This document shows, piece by piece, positions 8,256 through 17,686 of a stretch of DNA of 64,000 nt; position 1 is the first letter of the stretch; each line of letters opens with the position of its first letter. The notes beneath the pieces are model-generated. The model ran no database searches, was not told the origin of the DNA, and was given only the letters and a program-made list of their open reading frames with translations. The translations under genes were made by a program, and so were the position numbers. The stretch covers positions 1,922,001 to 1,986,000 of the forward strand of contig NZ_CP079216.1 in assembly GCF_019316905.1 (NCBI RefSeq), read 5' to 3'. The stretch comes from Tessaracoccus palaemonis (GTDB taxonomy: Bacteria; Actinomycetota; Actinomycetes; Propionibacteriales; Propionibacteriaceae).

Positions 8256-9880
8256 GACTCTCCCAACGAGGAAATGGCTTCGATGACGCCAGCGGCGTCC
8301 TGGGTCTGTGCGACGGCGTGCACCCGGACGCCCTGCTCGGCGAGCGCGCGGGCGGTGGGTTCACCGAAGGCCACGACACGGACCTCGTCGCGCCAGCCGA
8401 GCAGCTCGCCGACTGCGCGGCCGATGGATCCCGCGCTGACGACGACGACGTCGAAGTGTCCCGAGTGCCACTCCTCGAGCAGGCTCTGCGGCAGCTGCCG
8501 CACGGGCTCGACGGTGTAGACGGGCACCGCGGTCACGCGCCACCCCTTGGCGGCGAGGCCGTCGGCGAGCGTCGGCGAGCTGAGCGCGGAGCCGGGGATC
8601 ACGACGGTGCCGTGGCCGGAGGGGAAGGCGTCGACGAGGGAGGCGGCGGTCGACGGCCCCTCGGGCACGAGGTGGACGTCGAGGCCGCGTGCGGCGAGCG
8701 CCTCGGCGGTGGAGGCTCCGACCGCCGCGATGCGCGACCCCTCGGGCACGAGGACGCCGAGCTGGTCGAGCGCGTCGAGCGTCGCGGCGGAGGTGAAGAC
8801 GACCCAGTCGGCGCCGTCGAGCGCGAGGTCGGCGGGCACCGTGCGGTGGTGTTGGACGGGGTGGGCGACGACTTCCGCGCCCGCCGCGCGGATGCCCTCG
8901 GCGAGGGCGCCCTCGGGGCGAGGCAGGAAGACGCGGGTGCCGGCCAGGACGGTGTCGGAACCCCACAGCGACGTGTCGTCGTGCAGTTCGGCCAGCCTCG
9001 ATCGGCGCGCGGAGGCCAGGTCGGTGACGTCGGCAGCGCCGCCGGCGAGCAGGTCGGCGACGACCCGCTCCCCCGCGCCGGCCTCGAGTGCCCGGGTGGC
9101 GTGGGCCGCGGAGGTGCCGTCGAGGGCGAAGACGCCGCCCGTGATGATGCCGTCGTGCGCCCAGGCCGCGATGGGTGCGGCGCATCCCCCGCCGAGCCCG
9201 GCGAGCACGGCCCGCTCCGCGTCGACGGCGGCGTGCACGGCAGGGTCGTCGAGGGCCGCCAGGATGGCCTGCACCTCGGTGTCGGTGGCCCGGCACTCGA
9301 CGGCCAGCGCCCCCTGGCCGGGGGCCGGCAGGATGCCGAGCAGGTCCGTGATGTGGCTGTCGAGGCCGAGGCGCCGCAGGCCGGCGGCCGCCAGCACGAC
9401 GGCGTCGAGGTCGCCCGACGCGACCCGGGCGAGCCGCGTACCGACGTTGCCGCGGACGTCGACGAAGCTCAGGTCCGGGCGGAGCGCGCGCAGTTGGGCG
9501 ACGCGGCGCGGGGACCCGGTGCCGACGGTGGCGCCGGCGGGCAGCCCGGCCAGCGTGAGCCCGTCGCGGGCGCACAACGCGTCGTGCGGATCCTCGCGGC
9601 CGGGCACCGCGGCGATCGTCAGGCCGGGGACCGGCGCGACGGGGAGGTCCTTCAGGGAGTGCACGGCGAAGTCCACGCGGTCGTCGAGGAGCGCCTGGCG
9701 CAGCTCGGCCGCGAACACGCCCAGCGTCCCGAGCCTCGTCAGGGACCCCTGCTCGACGTCTCCACCCGTCCTGATGCGGACGAGGTCGACCTCGTGGCCC
9801 AGCCCGCGGACCAGGTCCGCGACGATTCCGGACTGTCCGACGGCCAGCGCCGAGCCGCGCGTGCCGAGCCTGAGCCTCAT
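8252..9880 (-). CDS. hemC: Hydroxymethylbilane synthase-uroporphyrinogen III synthase fusion
   Basis: This bifunctional protein of 542 residues joins HemC (about 1-310) to HemD (about 325-542). HemC assembles four porphobilinogens into the linear tetrapyrrole and HemD closes it to uroporphyrinogen III. The HemC active site is complete: Asp78 in VHSLKDLP, Arg125-Arg126, Arg143 and Arg149 in VRGNVGTR, Arg170, and the dipyrromethane Cys233 in LGGGCAAPI. The HemD half has [12 protein letters not shown] and [12 protein letters not shown] at 9880 overlaps the cgoX stop (ATGA). It is the functional counterpart of the degenerate copy at 4259-5938, and fusion lets the unstable intermediate pass directly. 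Confidence 0.93.
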   Translation of the reverse strand: MRLRLGTRGSALAVGQSGIVADLVRGLGHEVDLVRIRTGGDVEQGSLTRLGTLGVFAAELRQALLDDRVDFAVHSLKDLPVAPVPGLTIAAVPGREDPHDALCARDGLTLAGLPAGATVGTGSPRRVAQLRALRPDLSFVDVRGNVGTRLARVASGDLDAVVLAAAGLRRLGLDSHITDLLGILPAPGQGALAVECRATDTEVQAILAALDDPAVHAAVDAERAVLAGLGGGCAAPIAAWAHDGIITGGVFALDGTSAAHATRALEAGAGERVVADLLAGGAADVTDLASARRSRLAELHDDTSLWGSDTVLAGTRVFLPRPEGALAEGIRAAGAEVVAHPVQHHRTVPADLALDGADWVVFTSAATLDALDQLGVLVPEGSRIAAVGASTAEALAARGLDVHLVPEGPSTAASLVDAFPSGHGTVVIPGSALSSPTLADGLAAKGWRVTAVPVYTVEPVRQLPQSLLEEWHSGHFDVVVVSAGSIGRAVGELLGWRDEVRVVAFGEPTARALAEQGVRVHAVAQTQDAAGVIEAISSLGES

Positions 9881-11166
9881 CTGGTCACCCGCTCCACTCC
9901 CGCGACGACGGTGGAGATGCCGTTGCCGTCCAGCCAGGCGCCCACCAGCTCGACGCCGACCCCGGCTGCGGCCTGCAGCAGGTGGTCGCGCGTGGCGGGG
10001 GCGATTCGCACTGGCATCGATTCCCACCCTAGCGACGCGAGACCCACCACATCGGCGTCGTCGATGTCGACCCCGGTCAGCGCGGACGCATCTGCAACGG
10101 CGTCGCCTCGGGTTGGGAAAACGTGCTCTGGGTAGGACACCCGCAGCACCTCGACGTCCGTGCCCTCGCGGGCCCACGGCCACTTGGCGGAGTAGTGCGT
10201 CAGCGCCTTGGCGCGGACCGACGGGTCCGTGGTCCCCATCAGGACTCCGGACCCGATCGGGTCGTCGCGCAGGGCGGGGGTCGTGACGGCGAGCATGACG
10301 TGGCGGGCCTTCTTCACGGCCGGGACCTCCGCCTCGACGCCCAGCTGGGCCAAGAGCCGCAACGACACGGCCGCGGGCGCGGCGAGCACGACCCGGTCGC
10401 TGTCGATGCTCGACCCGTCGCCGCAGGAGACGACGAACCCGCCTCCGGTGCCGGGCGCGAGGGCCGTCACGGGCATGGCAAGGCGGAGGTCGCCACCCAG
10501 CCGCACGACCCGCTCGGCGAGGACGTCGATCAGGCGGAACATGCCTCCGACGGGCTGCTGGACCGACGGCGCGCCGGGTCGGCGAACCTTCGCGACCGCC
10601 GCCATCAGTGATCCCTCGGACGCGAGTGCGGGCAGCAGGGCCGGCGCCACCGCCAGCGACAGCCGGGCGGGGTCGCTGGCGTAGACGCCCTTGGTGAGCG
10701 GGGCGACCAGCTTGTCGACGACCGCCTGGCCGAGCCGGGCGGCGACGAGTTCGCCGACGGTCGTGGCGTCCGCCCCCACCTCGGGTCCGAGATCCGCGTC
10801 GCGGGCCACGACGGCGCGCTCAGCGACTGTCAGGGCCGCCAGCGCGGGGTCGTCGAGGGACGCGGGGATGCCGAGCACGCCACCCGCGAGGGGGTAGCTG
10901 CCGGTCGGCCACCAGACGAAGGGGTCCCCCGTCGGTCCGGCGACCTCGAGCCCGAGCTCGGCCATCAGCGGCGCGACGTTCCCGCCGCGCGTGGCGTACG
11001 CCTCCGCCCCCGAGTCGACGCGCAGCCCGGCCAGCTCGACCGACGCGATCATCCCGCCCGGCGTCGGAGCGGACTCGCACAGCACGACCTGGTGTCCCTG
11101 ACCGAGGAGCCGGTACGCGGCGAGCAGGCCCGCCAGCCCGCCGCCGACCACCGTGACGCGGCTCAC
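9877..11166 (-). CDS. hemY: Coproporphyrinogen III oxidase, FAD-dependent (HemY/CgoX type)
   Basis: This 429-residue flavoprotein carries an N-terminal FAD-binding motif, VTVVGGGLAGLLAAYRL, followed by the oxidase fold with a C-terminal FAD contact region around LVGAWLDGNGISTVVAG. In Gram-positive bacteria with the coproporphyrin route this enzyme oxidises coproporphyrinogen III to coproporphyrin III. The presence of chdC at 14553 supports that role over classic protoporphyrinogen oxidation. GTG at 11166 overlaps the hemE stop by GTGA. Confidence 0.93.
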   Translation of the reverse strand: MSRVTVVGGGLAGLLAAYRLLGQGHQVVLCESAPTPGGMIASVELAGLRVDSGAEAYATRGGNVAPLMAELGLEVAGPTGDPFVWWPTGSYPLAGGVLGIPASLDDPALAALTVAERAVVARDADLGPEVGADATTVGELVAARLGQAVVDKLVAPLTKGVYASDPARLSLAVAPALLPALASEGSLMAAVAKVRRPGAPSVQQPVGGMFRLIDVLAERVVRLGGDLRLAMPVTALAPGTGGGFVVSCGDGSSIDSDRVVLAAPAAVSLRLLAQLGVEAEVPAVKKARHVMLAVTTPALRDDPIGSGVLMGTTDPSVRAKALTHYSAKWPWAREGTDVEVLRVSYPEHVFPTRGDAVADASALTGVDIDDADVVGLASLGWESMPVRIAPATRDHLLQAAAGVGVELVGAWLDGNGISTVVAGVERVTR

Positions 11167-12170
11167 AGCTCGTGGATGAGCGCCACCAGGTCGGTGAGCA
11201 CCGCGGGGTCGGTGGTGGGGGGAACGCCGTGGCCGAGGTTGACCACGTGCGCCGGCGCGGCCTTTCCCCGCTCGACGACGTCGCGGGCGTGGGCCTCCAG
11301 CGGTCCCCAGCCGGCGGCCAGGAGGGCAGGGTCGATGTTGCCCTGCAGCGGGAGGCCGGGCAGGACCGCGGCCGCCTCGTCGAGCGGGATGCGGTAGTCG
11401 ATGCCCATCGCCTCGACCCCGCAGCCGGCCATGTCGGTCAGGAGATGACGGGTGCCGGTGCCGAAGTGGATGCGCGGGACGCGCCCCGCCACGGCCGACA
11501 GCGCCGTCGCCGAATGGTCGGCGACGAATCCGGTGTAGTCGGCGCGGGTCAGCGACCCGGCCCACGAGTCGAACAGCTGCACGGCGCGGGCGCCGGCGTC
11601 GACCTGGGCGGTGAGGAACTGGCCCGACAGCCGCGCCGCCCAGTCCAGCAGCCGGTGCCAGGCCCCGGGCTCGGCGTGCATCATCGAGCGGGCGGCGAGG
11701 TGGTCGCGGGAGCCGCGGCCCTCGACGAGGTAGGCGGCCAGCGTGAACGGGGCGCCGGCGAAGCCGATCAGCGGCGTCTCCTCGCCGAGCTCGGCCACGA
11801 CGAGCCGGACGGCCTCCGTGATGGCGCTCAGGTCCTCGATCCGGCTGCGGGTGATGCGGTCGACGTCAGCCGCCGTGCGGATCGGGTTCTCGACGACCGG
11901 GCCGATGCCGGAGACGATCTCGACGTCGACGCCGGCCAGCACGAGCGGGGTCATGATGTCGGAGAAGAAGATCGCGGCGTCGACGCCGTGGCGCCGGACG
12001 GGCTGCAGCGTGATCTCGGCGGCCAGGTCGGGCTGGAGGCACGCCTCGAGGATCGTGGTGTCGGCCCTCGCGATCCTGTATTCGGGAAGCGACCGGCCGG
12101 CCTGTCGCATGAACCAGACGGGAAGCCTCTTGGGACGATGTCCGCCCAGCGCGGAAAGCAGTGCACTCAT
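11163..12170 (-). CDS. hemE: Uroporphyrinogen decarboxylase
   Basis: This 335-residue enzyme decarboxylates the four acetate side chains of uroporphyrinogen III to give coproporphyrinogen III. The family signature RLPVWFMRQAGRSLPEYR is near the N-terminus, and the GFAGAPFTLAAYLVEG and FSDIMTPL stretches are also diagnostic. ATG at 12170 fits the usual N-terminus; the frame extends upstream into hemA territory. It is the first gene of the leftward arm, divergent from hemA with only about 50 bases between starts, so both promoters must lie in or near that gap. Confidence 0.96.
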   Translation of the reverse strand: MSALLSALGGHRPKRLPVWFMRQAGRSLPEYRIARADTTILEACLQPDLAAEITLQPVRRHGVDAAIFFSDIMTPLVLAGVDVEIVSGIGPVVENPIRTAADVDRITRSRIEDLSAITEAVRLVVAELGEETPLIGFAGAPFTLAAYLVEGRGSRDHLAARSMMHAEPGAWHRLLDWAARLSGQFLTAQVDAGARAVQLFDSWAGSLTRADYTGFVADHSATALSAVAGRVPRIHFGTGTRHLLTDMAGCGVEAMGIDYRIPLDEAAAVLPGLPLQGNIDPALLAAGWGPLEAHARDVVERGKAAPAHVVNLGHGVPPTTDPAVLTDLVALIHEL

Positions 12171-12220
12171 GATGCCTAGATTCTGCCTCACCCCCCGAAA
12201 AGTGGTTGAATGGCCCCACT

Positions 12221-13498
12221 GTGACAATGCGAGTCTTCTCCATCCAACACGACCGCCAGGGCCTGACCGAAGTCGCCCGGGTCAGCGAACACATCGACGG
12301 CGTTGCCGAGGCCCTGCTCTCGTATCAGGGCGTCGCCGGCGCCGTCGTCCTGAGCACGTGCAACCGCGTGGAGGTCATCCTCGACACCGTCGCCGAGGTG
12401 CCGAACTCCTGCCTGCGCAGCGTGCTGAACCGCGGCTACGACACGGCACCCGCGTGGGACCTGTACCTCGGAGAGGCAGCGCTGGGCCACCTGTTCCGCG
12501 TCGCCGCGGGACTCGACTCGATGGTGGTGGGCGAGCGGGAGATCGCCGGCCAGCTCAAGCGCGCGCTGCGCGCCTCCCAGGAGGCGGGCCAGGTGTCCCT
12601 GCCGCTGACCATCGCGATCGAGGAGGCGCTCAAGACGTCGCGCCGGATCGCGAACCAGACCACGCTCGAGGGCACCGGCCGGTCGGTCGTCAGCACGGGA
12701 CTGGACCTGATCGGCGCGATCGACTGGCCGCGGCTCCGCGCGCTCATCGTCGGCACCGGCTCCTACGCGGGCGCGGTCGTCGCGTCCCTGCGTCAGCGCG
12801 GCGTGACCGACATCACGGTCCACTCGTCCTCGGGCCGCGCCGCCACCTTCGCCGCGGGTCACGACATCGACCACGTCACGCACCTGGCCGACGGCCTCGC
12901 GAAGGCAGACCTCGTCATCACCTGCCGCGGACAGGGCGCGTTTGCGATCACGTCAGCCGACGTGCGTCGCCCCCACACCTTCCTCGACCTGTCCCTCAAG
13001 CGCGACGTCGCCCCCGACGTCGCGACCCTCGACGGGGTCCGCGTCATCGACCTCGCGACCATCCAGGAGCACGTGGGCGAGCACATCGCCGAGGATGCCA
13101 GGGCGGCGAAGTCGCTGGTCAACGCCGGCATCTCGGGAGCGATGACCAAGCTGCGGGCCCGGGTCGTCGACCCGGTGGTCGTCGGCCTGCGCGAGTCCGT
13201 GATGGACATGGTCGCCGACGAGGTCGCCCGCCTCCCCCACCGCGATCTGACCCACGAGGACGCCGCTCTGGCCCTGCGCCGGCTCGCGACCCGACTCCTG
13301 CACGTCCCCTCCGCGCGCGCCCACCAGGCCGCCGAGGAGGGACGCACCGACGCATACCTGACTGCGATGGCTGAGCTCTACGGCATCCGGCAGGATGACA
13401 TGATCGATGCCGACAAGCTGGAGGAGCAGACATGCCCCGTCACGAACCTGAAGGTGTGCGACCTGGAGTCGGTGCACGGAATGCAGGAGGCCATGTGA
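12221..13498 (+). CDS. hemA: Glutamyl-tRNA reductase
   Basis: This NADPH-dependent enzyme reduces glutamyl-tRNA(Glu) to glutamate-1-semialdehyde, the first committed step of the C5 route and often its control point. The catalytic Cys is in VVLSTCNRVEVI. The NADPH-binding stretch is ALIVGTGSYAGAVVASL, and a helical C-terminal dimerisation region follows. Length is about 425 residues. The start is uncertain: GTG 12221, ATG 12227 and ATG 12206 are all in frame and none has a strong Shine-Dalgarno, which would fit leaderless or near-leaderless translation. It is coupled to cpfC by a GTGA overlap. Confidence 0.94.
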   Translation: MTMRVFSIQHDRQGLTEVARVSEHIDGVAEALLSYQGVAGAVVLSTCNRVEVILDTVAEVPNSCLRSVLNRGYDTAPAWDLYLGEAALGHLFRVAAGLDSMVVGEREIAGQLKRALRASQEAGQVSLPLTIAIEEALKTSRRIANQTTLEGTGRSVVSTGLDLIGAIDWPRLRALIVGTGSYAGAVVASLRQRGVTDITVHSSSGRAATFAAGHDIDHVTHLADGLAKADLVITCRGQGAFAITSADVRRPHTFLDLSLKRDVAPDVATLDGVRVIDLATIQEHVGEHIAEDARAAKSLVNAGISGAMTKLRARVVDPVVVGLRESVMDMVADEVARLPHRDLTHEDAALALRRLATRLLHVPSARAHQAAEEGRTDAYLTAMAELYGIRQDDMIDADKLEEQTCPVTNLKVCDLESVHGMQEAM

Positions 13499-14526
13499 GC
13501 CTGGCACCGTACACGGCCGTGCTGGTGGCCTCCTACGGGGGCCCCGACCGGACCGAGGACGTGCTGCCGTTCATGCGCAACGCCACCGCCGGGAGGAACA
13601 TCCCGGACGAGCGGCTGGTCGAGGTGTCGAGACACTACGACCTCTTCGGCGGGAAGTCACCGATCAACGAGCTGAACGCCGCCCTGATGGAGCGGCTGCA
13701 CGCCGAGTTGGACCGCCGCGGGATCAACATCCCCGTCGTGATCGGCAACCGCAACTGGCACCCCTACTTCGCCGAGACGGTCGGCCAGCTGGCGGCCGAC
13801 GGCCACGAGCGGGTCGTCGCGCTCGCCACCAGCGCCTACTCCTCCTACTCGTCGTGCCGTCAGTACCGCGAGGACCTCGACGCGGCCGAGGCAGCCGTCG
13901 ACGGCGCCGTGCGCTTCGACAAGGTCGGCCCCTTCGCCGAGTCGCAACAGTTCATCCGGGCGAACGCCCGGGCCGTCGTCGCCGCGTGGCGGAAGCTGCG
14001 CGCCTCGATGGGCGACGGCACCGCGAAGCTGCTGTTCGTGACGCACTCCATCCCGCTGGCCATGAACGCGGCCTCCGGCTCGGGCGCCGCGTCGACCCGC
14101 TACGAGGCGCAGACGTTGCGTGTCGCTCAGAAGGTCGCCGAGGTGGCATCCGCCGAGCTCGGCGAGGAACTCGACTGGGAGCTGACCTACTGCTCCCGCT
14201 CCGGATCCCCGCACATCCCGTGGCTGGAGCCCGACGTGAACGACCGCATGGAGGAGCTTGAGGGCGTCGAGGGCGTCGTCACGGCCCCCATCGGGTTCAT
14301 CTCGGACCACATGGAGGTCCGCTACGACCTCGACACCCAGGCGAGCGAGACCGCCGAGGCCCAGGGGCTGGCTTACGTGCGGGCGGCCACGGTCGACGAC
14401 GACCCCGAGTTCGTCGAGCTGCTCGTCGACAAGTTGGTCGAGCTGGCGGCCGTCGCCCGCGGCGAGCTGAGCTCCGCCGCGCTGGCCTGCGCGCCGGGCG
14501 ACGTCGAGCACTGCCTGCCCCGCTGA
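13495..14526 (+). CDS. hemH: Coproporphyrin III ferrochelatase
   Basis: This 343-residue ferrochelatase (CpfC) inserts Fe2+ into coproporphyrin III. Family features include VLVASYGGPDRTEDVLPFM at the N-terminus, the HYDLFGGKSPIN loop and the catalytic His in FVTHSIPLAM, with Glu further on. Cysteines in YSSCRQYR and near the C-terminus (LACAP and EHC) sit where actinobacterial ferrochelatases bind a [2Fe-2S] cluster; that cluster is plausible here but not certain. The GTG at 13495 overlaps the hemA stop and has AGGAGG four bases upstream, a strong signal. Confidence 0.94.
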   Translation: MSLAPYTAVLVASYGGPDRTEDVLPFMRNATAGRNIPDERLVEVSRHYDLFGGKSPINELNAALMERLHAELDRRGINIPVVIGNRNWHPYFAETVGQLAADGHERVVALATSAYSSYSSCRQYREDLDAAEAAVDGAVRFDKVGPFAESQQFIRANARAVVAAWRKLRASMGDGTAKLLFVTHSIPLAMNAASGSGAASTRYEAQTLRVAQKVAEVASAELGEELDWELTYCSRSGSPHIPWLEPDVNDRMEELEGVEGVVTAPIGFISDHMEVRYDLDTQASETAEAQGLAYVRAATVDDDPEFVELLVDKLVELAAVARGELSSAALACAPGDVEHCLPR

Positions 14527-14552
14527 TCACCCGATCCGACGAAGGAGTCCCC

Positions 14553-15275
14553 ATGACCGTGAAACACCCCGGCCGCGACGAGCGCGACGCCACCGACGTC
14601 GACCTCGAGGCGATCAATGCCTCCCCCCTCTACGCCATGTACTCGGTGTACGCGACGTGCACGCCGCTGTCCGCCATCGACGAGACCCTCGACCGTGCGG
14701 AGCAGGAGCTGCAGGCCACGGGCGTCACCGTGCGCGGCTTCTACGACGTCGGCGGCTTCCGGGCGGACGCGGACCTCATGGTGTGGACGCTTGCCAGCGA
14801 CCCGCGCGACCTGCAGGCCGGCTACCACGCGTTCCGCCAGAGCTCGCTCGGCCAGTACCTGGAGCCCGTCTGGTCCGTCATGGGCGTGCACCGCCCGGCG
14901 GAGTTCAACCGGACGCACGTGCCCAGCTGCTTCGCGGGCTTCGCCCCGCGCCCATGGCTGACGGTCTACCCGTTCGTCCGCAGCTACGACTGGTACGTCC
15001 TGGACGACGAGCACCGCTCGAAGATGCTCTACGAGCACGGCATGGCCGGCCGCGAGTACCCGGACGTCGTGGCGTCTACGCTGTCGAGCTTCGCGCTGGG
15101 CGACTACGAGTGGATCCTCGCCTTCGAGGCCGACGAGCTGCACCGCCTGACCGACGCGATGCGTCACCAGCGCGGCGTGGAGGCCCGCCTCCACGTCCGC
15201 GAGGAGACGCCGTTCTACACCGGCCCGCGCGTGTCGCTGTCGGAGTGGATCTCCCGCCAGCCCGTCTTCGAGTGA
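14553..15275 (+). CDS. chdC: Coproheme decarboxylase (HemQ/ChdC)
   Basis: This 240-residue chlorite-dismutase-fold enzyme converts coproheme to heme b with peroxide, the last step of the coproporphyrin route. The radical-forming Tyr region reads YPFVRSYDWYVL and the proximal heme His lies in LYEHGMAGREYPDV, both as in characterised HemQ proteins. It has no chlorite-dismutase distal Arg context that I recognise. ATG at 14553 has AAGGAG upstream. It follows cpfC by 26 bases and completes the locus, so the window encodes every enzyme from glutamyl-tRNA to heme. Confidence 0.95.
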   Translation: MTVKHPGRDERDATDVDLEAINASPLYAMYSVYATCTPLSAIDETLDRAEQELQATGVTVRGFYDVGGFRADADLMVWTLASDPRDLQAGYHAFRQSSLGQYLEPVWSVMGVHRPAEFNRTHVPSCFAGFAPRPWLTVYPFVRSYDWYVLDDEHRSKMLYEHGMAGREYPDVVASTLSSFALGDYEWILAFEADELHRLTDAMRHQRGVEARLHVREETPFYTGPRVSLSEWISRQPVFE

Positions 15276-15373
15276 TCGACGAGGCCCATTCAGCCGCTGG
15301 GAGTCGTTGACCGAGACGGGGCCATGGGCTGAGCGGTGGGGCGTCGCCGCTCACCAGGTACGGGACGGAGCGG

Positions 15374-15880
15374 CTACGGCTGACACACGTCGCCGGCTGG
15401 AACCATCAGGTACTGCGTGCTGGACTGCCCCACTGTCACGCCCCTGGGTCCCTCACCGACGAGGTCGCCGCCGTTGATCTTCCCGCCGGCGTCGGGGTCT
15501 GTCAGCTGCAGGCCCATGACAAGAGTCGCCTTCGAGCCCGGCGGCACCACCTCAAATGCCCAGCCGTGGGGCACAAGCCGAGGGTCGTCTATCGCGCCAC
15601 GGGGTCCCTCCTCATCGTCTATCAGGAAGTACCCTCCGACGACGGTGACTCCGGAAGGCTCGGCTGGCACGAACTCCGCGACACGGATCGGCTCAGCGCT
15701 GTCGTTGCGGAACACATCCCAGCCGTACACCACCTCACCATCGGCATTGGCCGGCGCACACATCCGAAAGCCCGCGGTGAGCGGTGTCAGACGAGGCTCG
15801 TCGCGAAGAGCCCAGCAACCGACTCCAGCCACTGTGGCCGCGCTTGCGACGATCACCGACACCCACCGCACTGCTGCCAC
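15374..15880 (-). CDS. Hypothetical membrane-anchored protein
   Basis: This 168-residue protein has one hydrophobic N-terminal segment (VSVIVASAATVAGVGCWAL) that may be an uncleaved anchor or a signal peptide, then an extracellular domain of about 140 residues. That domain includes a WDVFRNDSAEPIRV stretch and ends in DVCQP; a Cys pair (MCAPAN and the terminal Cys) could form a disulfide. I recognise no family. It begins with GTG one base after the histidine phosphatase stop, so the two are translationally coupled and co-transcribed. Confidence 0.65.
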   Translation of the reverse strand: MAAVRWVSVIVASAATVAGVGCWALRDEPRLTPLTAGFRMCAPANADGEVVYGWDVFRNDSAEPIRVAEFVPAEPSGVTVVGGYFLIDDEEGPRGAIDDPRLVPHGWAFEVVPPGSKATLVMGLQLTDPDAGGKINGGDLVGEGPRGVTVGQSSTQYLMVPAGDVCQP

Positions 15881-15881
15881 G

Positions 15882-16481
15882 TCAGTGGCCGACGTTGTGG
15901 GCGATGAGGCGCCAGCCGCCGTGCGAATAGTCCAGCTCCGAGTAGTGGGCGTTGCCCAGGCCGCCGAGGATGCGGCCGTTGAGGCCCAGCAGCCCGTGCA
16001 GCACGCGGTTCAGCAGGAGCCCGTGGGCGACGACCAGGATCGTCTGGCGCGGGTGACGCTCGGCGATCTCCTCCACCGCCGGCAGCCCGCGGGCCACGAC
16101 CTCGGCGAGGGTCTCCCCCGTCTCGGAGCGACGGAAGTCGATCCCCTTGGCGTAGAGCTCGTCGTACTCGGGCATCTCGGCCTTGACCTCGTCCCAGGTG
16201 CGGCCCGACCACGTGCCTACGTCGATCTCCATCAGCCGCGGGTCGGTGACGATGTCCGCGCCCGGTCGCACCAGACGCGCGGTCTCGAGCGCCCGCGCCT
16301 GCGGAGAGGCGTAGACGGCGTCGAAGTCGAAGTCCGCGAGCTGCTTGCGTCCGGCCTCGGCCTGCGCGATCCCCGTCGCGTTGAGGGGGATGTCGGCACG
16401 GCCCTGGAACCGACGCTGGAAGTTCCAGTCCGTCTGCCCGTGCCGCAGCAGGACAAGGCGCGTCCCGTCGGCGAAGGTCAC
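15882..16481 (-). CDS. Histidine phosphatase family protein (phosphoglycerate mutase-like)
   Basis: This 199-residue protein has the catalytic RHG motif in LVLLRHGQTDWNFQRRFQG and the second His in ILVVAHGLLLN, with Glu in LMEIDVGTWSG. The family covers cofactor-dependent mutases and broad phosphatases; the short length suggests a phosphatase. GTG at 16481 overlaps the rsfS stop (GTGA), and nadD lies just upstream. The nadD-rsfS-phosphatase order recurs in actinobacteria, where members such as glucosyl-3-phosphoglycerate phosphatase are found; the substrate here is not determined. Confidence 0.87.
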   Translation of the reverse strand: MTFADGTRLVLLRHGQTDWNFQRRFQGRADIPLNATGIAQAEAGRKQLADFDFDAVYASPQARALETARLVRPGADIVTDPRLMEIDVGTWSGRTWDEVKAEMPEYDELYAKGIDFRRSETGETLAEVVARGLPAVEEIAERHPRQTILVVAHGLLLNRVLHGLLGLNGRILGGLGNAHYSELDYSHGGWRLIAHNVGH

Positions 16482-16858
16482 GCTTCCTCGGCGGGCGGGA
16501 GGTCCAGGTTCAGCTCGATCTGCGGGCAGTCGCTCCACAGTCGCTCCAGGTTGTAGAGCGTGCGCTCCTCGTCGTGCTGGACATGGACGACGAAGTCGAG
16601 GTAGTCGAGCAGCACCCAGCGGTTCTCGCGGTCGCCCTCGCGGCGGGTCGGCTTCACGCCGACCTTCAGGAGTGCCTCCTCCACGCCGTCGACGATGGCG
16701 CCGACCTGGCGCTCGTTGCCCGCCGACGCGATGAGGAAGATGTCGGTGATGCTGAGCATCTCGGAGACGTCGAACGCGACGATGTTGCTGCCGAGCTTGT
16801 CGGCGGCGGCCTGGCCCGCGACGCGGACCCAGCTCAGGATGTCTTCAGGAACGGTCAT
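16478..16858 (-). CDS. rsfS: Ribosomal silencing factor RsfS
   Basis: At 126 residues this is a normal-length RsfS/Iojap protein. It binds ribosomal protein L14 and blocks joining of the 50S and 30S subunits under nutrient limitation. Diagnostic stretches are [36 protein letters not shown] and YNLERLWSD. It overlaps the end of nadD by 14 bases, the typical bacterial neighbourhood. Confidence 0.95.
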   Translation of the reverse strand: MTVPEDILSWVRVAGQAAADKLGSNIVAFDVSEMLSITDIFLIASAGNERQVGAIVDGVEEALLKVGVKPTRREGDRENRWVLLDYLDFVVHVQHDEERTLYNLERLWSDCPQIELNLDLPPAEEA

Positions 16859-17516
16859 CAGGGACCCCTACTCCGGGGACCGGATACAGGCCCCGCTTGG
16901 CGATGTACTGGACGATGCCGTCTGGCACGAGGTACCAGATCGGTTGCTGCGCACGAACCCGGTCGCGGCAGTCGGTCGAGGAGATGGCCAGCGCGGGAAC
17001 CTCGAGCAGCGTGACGGCGTCGGACGGCAGGTGCGACAGATCCTTGCTGGTCAGGGGCACGCCCGGCCGGGTGACGCCGACGAAGTGCGCCAGCTCGAAG
17101 AGGCGCTCCGCGCCGCGCCAGGTCAGGATCTGGCGCAGCGCGTCGGCGCCGGTGATGAAGAACAGGTCGGTGTCATCGCCGCGCTCGCGACGCAGGTCGG
17201 TCAGCGTGTCGACTGTGTAGGTGTCGCCCTCGCGGTCGATGTCGACGCGGGACACGGAGAACCGGGGGTTCGAGGCGGTGGCGATGACCGTCATGAGGTA
17301 GCGGTCCTCAGCGAGCGAGACCACACGGTCGCGCTTCTGCCACGGCTGCCCCGTCGGCACGAACACGACCTCGTCGAGCCCGAACTTCGACGCGACCTCC
17401 GAGGCCGCGACGAGGTGGCCGTGGTGGATGGGGTCGAACGTGCCGCCCATCACCCCGAGCCGGTACCGACGGCCCTGGTGGGCGGCGCGGGCCAGCGCGA
17501 GTTCGGTCGAACTCAC
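16845..17516 (-). CDS. nadD: Nicotinate-nucleotide adenylyltransferase
   Basis: This 223-residue enzyme adenylates nicotinate mononucleotide for NAD+ synthesis. The nucleotidyltransferase motif [20 protein letters not shown] is near the N-terminus, and the C-terminal [10 protein letters not shown] corresponds to the ISST(S/D)IR motif. I chose the GTG at 17516 because it overlaps the stop of the small upstream protein by GTGA; the first 20 residues before the core motif are a little longer than usual. It is coupled to rsfS downstream. Confidence 0.93.
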   Translation of the reverse strand: MSSTELALARAAHQGRRYRLGVMGGTFDPIHHGHLVAASEVASKFGLDEVVFVPTGQPWQKRDRVVSLAEDRYLMTVIATASNPRFSVSRVDIDREGDTYTVDTLTDLRRERGDDTDLFFITGADALRQILTWRGAERLFELAHFVGVTRPGVPLTSKDLSHLPSDAVTLLEVPALAISSTDCRDRVRAQQPIWYLVPDGIVQYIAKRGLYPVPGVGVPDDRS

Positions 17517-17650
17517 TTGGAGTGCGGGCGCCCGGACCCGAACCCGATGATCCAGGCGACGACGCCGAGGAGGATGCACAGGAAGATCAGGCCCATGACC
17601 CAGCTCGGCACGAGCGGCTCCGACGCCGCGGCCTCAAGAAGGAATGTCAT
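17513..17650 (-). CDS. 45-residue single-span membrane protein between proA and nadD
   Basis: This very short frame encodes a polar N-terminus, one hydrophobic span (about residues 16-38, [18 protein letters not shown]) and the tail [11 protein letters not shown] at 17650 has AGGA at nine bases, and the stop overlaps the nadD start by GTGA. I recall a similarly placed small membrane protein ending FGxGRPH(S/T) in other actinobacteria, which argues that it is real and conserved. Its function is unknown; it could be an assembly partner or a membrane tether. Confidence 0.78.
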   Translation of the reverse strand: MTFLLEAAASEPLVPSWVMGLIFLCILLGVVAWIIGFGSGRPHSK

Positions 17651-17686
17651 GGATCGGGATCCTACCAATCCCCGCCCACGTTCGTC

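Noticed and set aside
6004..8379. A 791-residue frame that would fuse something to the N-terminus of HemL
   Set aside because: The N-terminal 360 residues are Arg-rich off-frame translation of hemB; HemL starts at 7293 or 7302.
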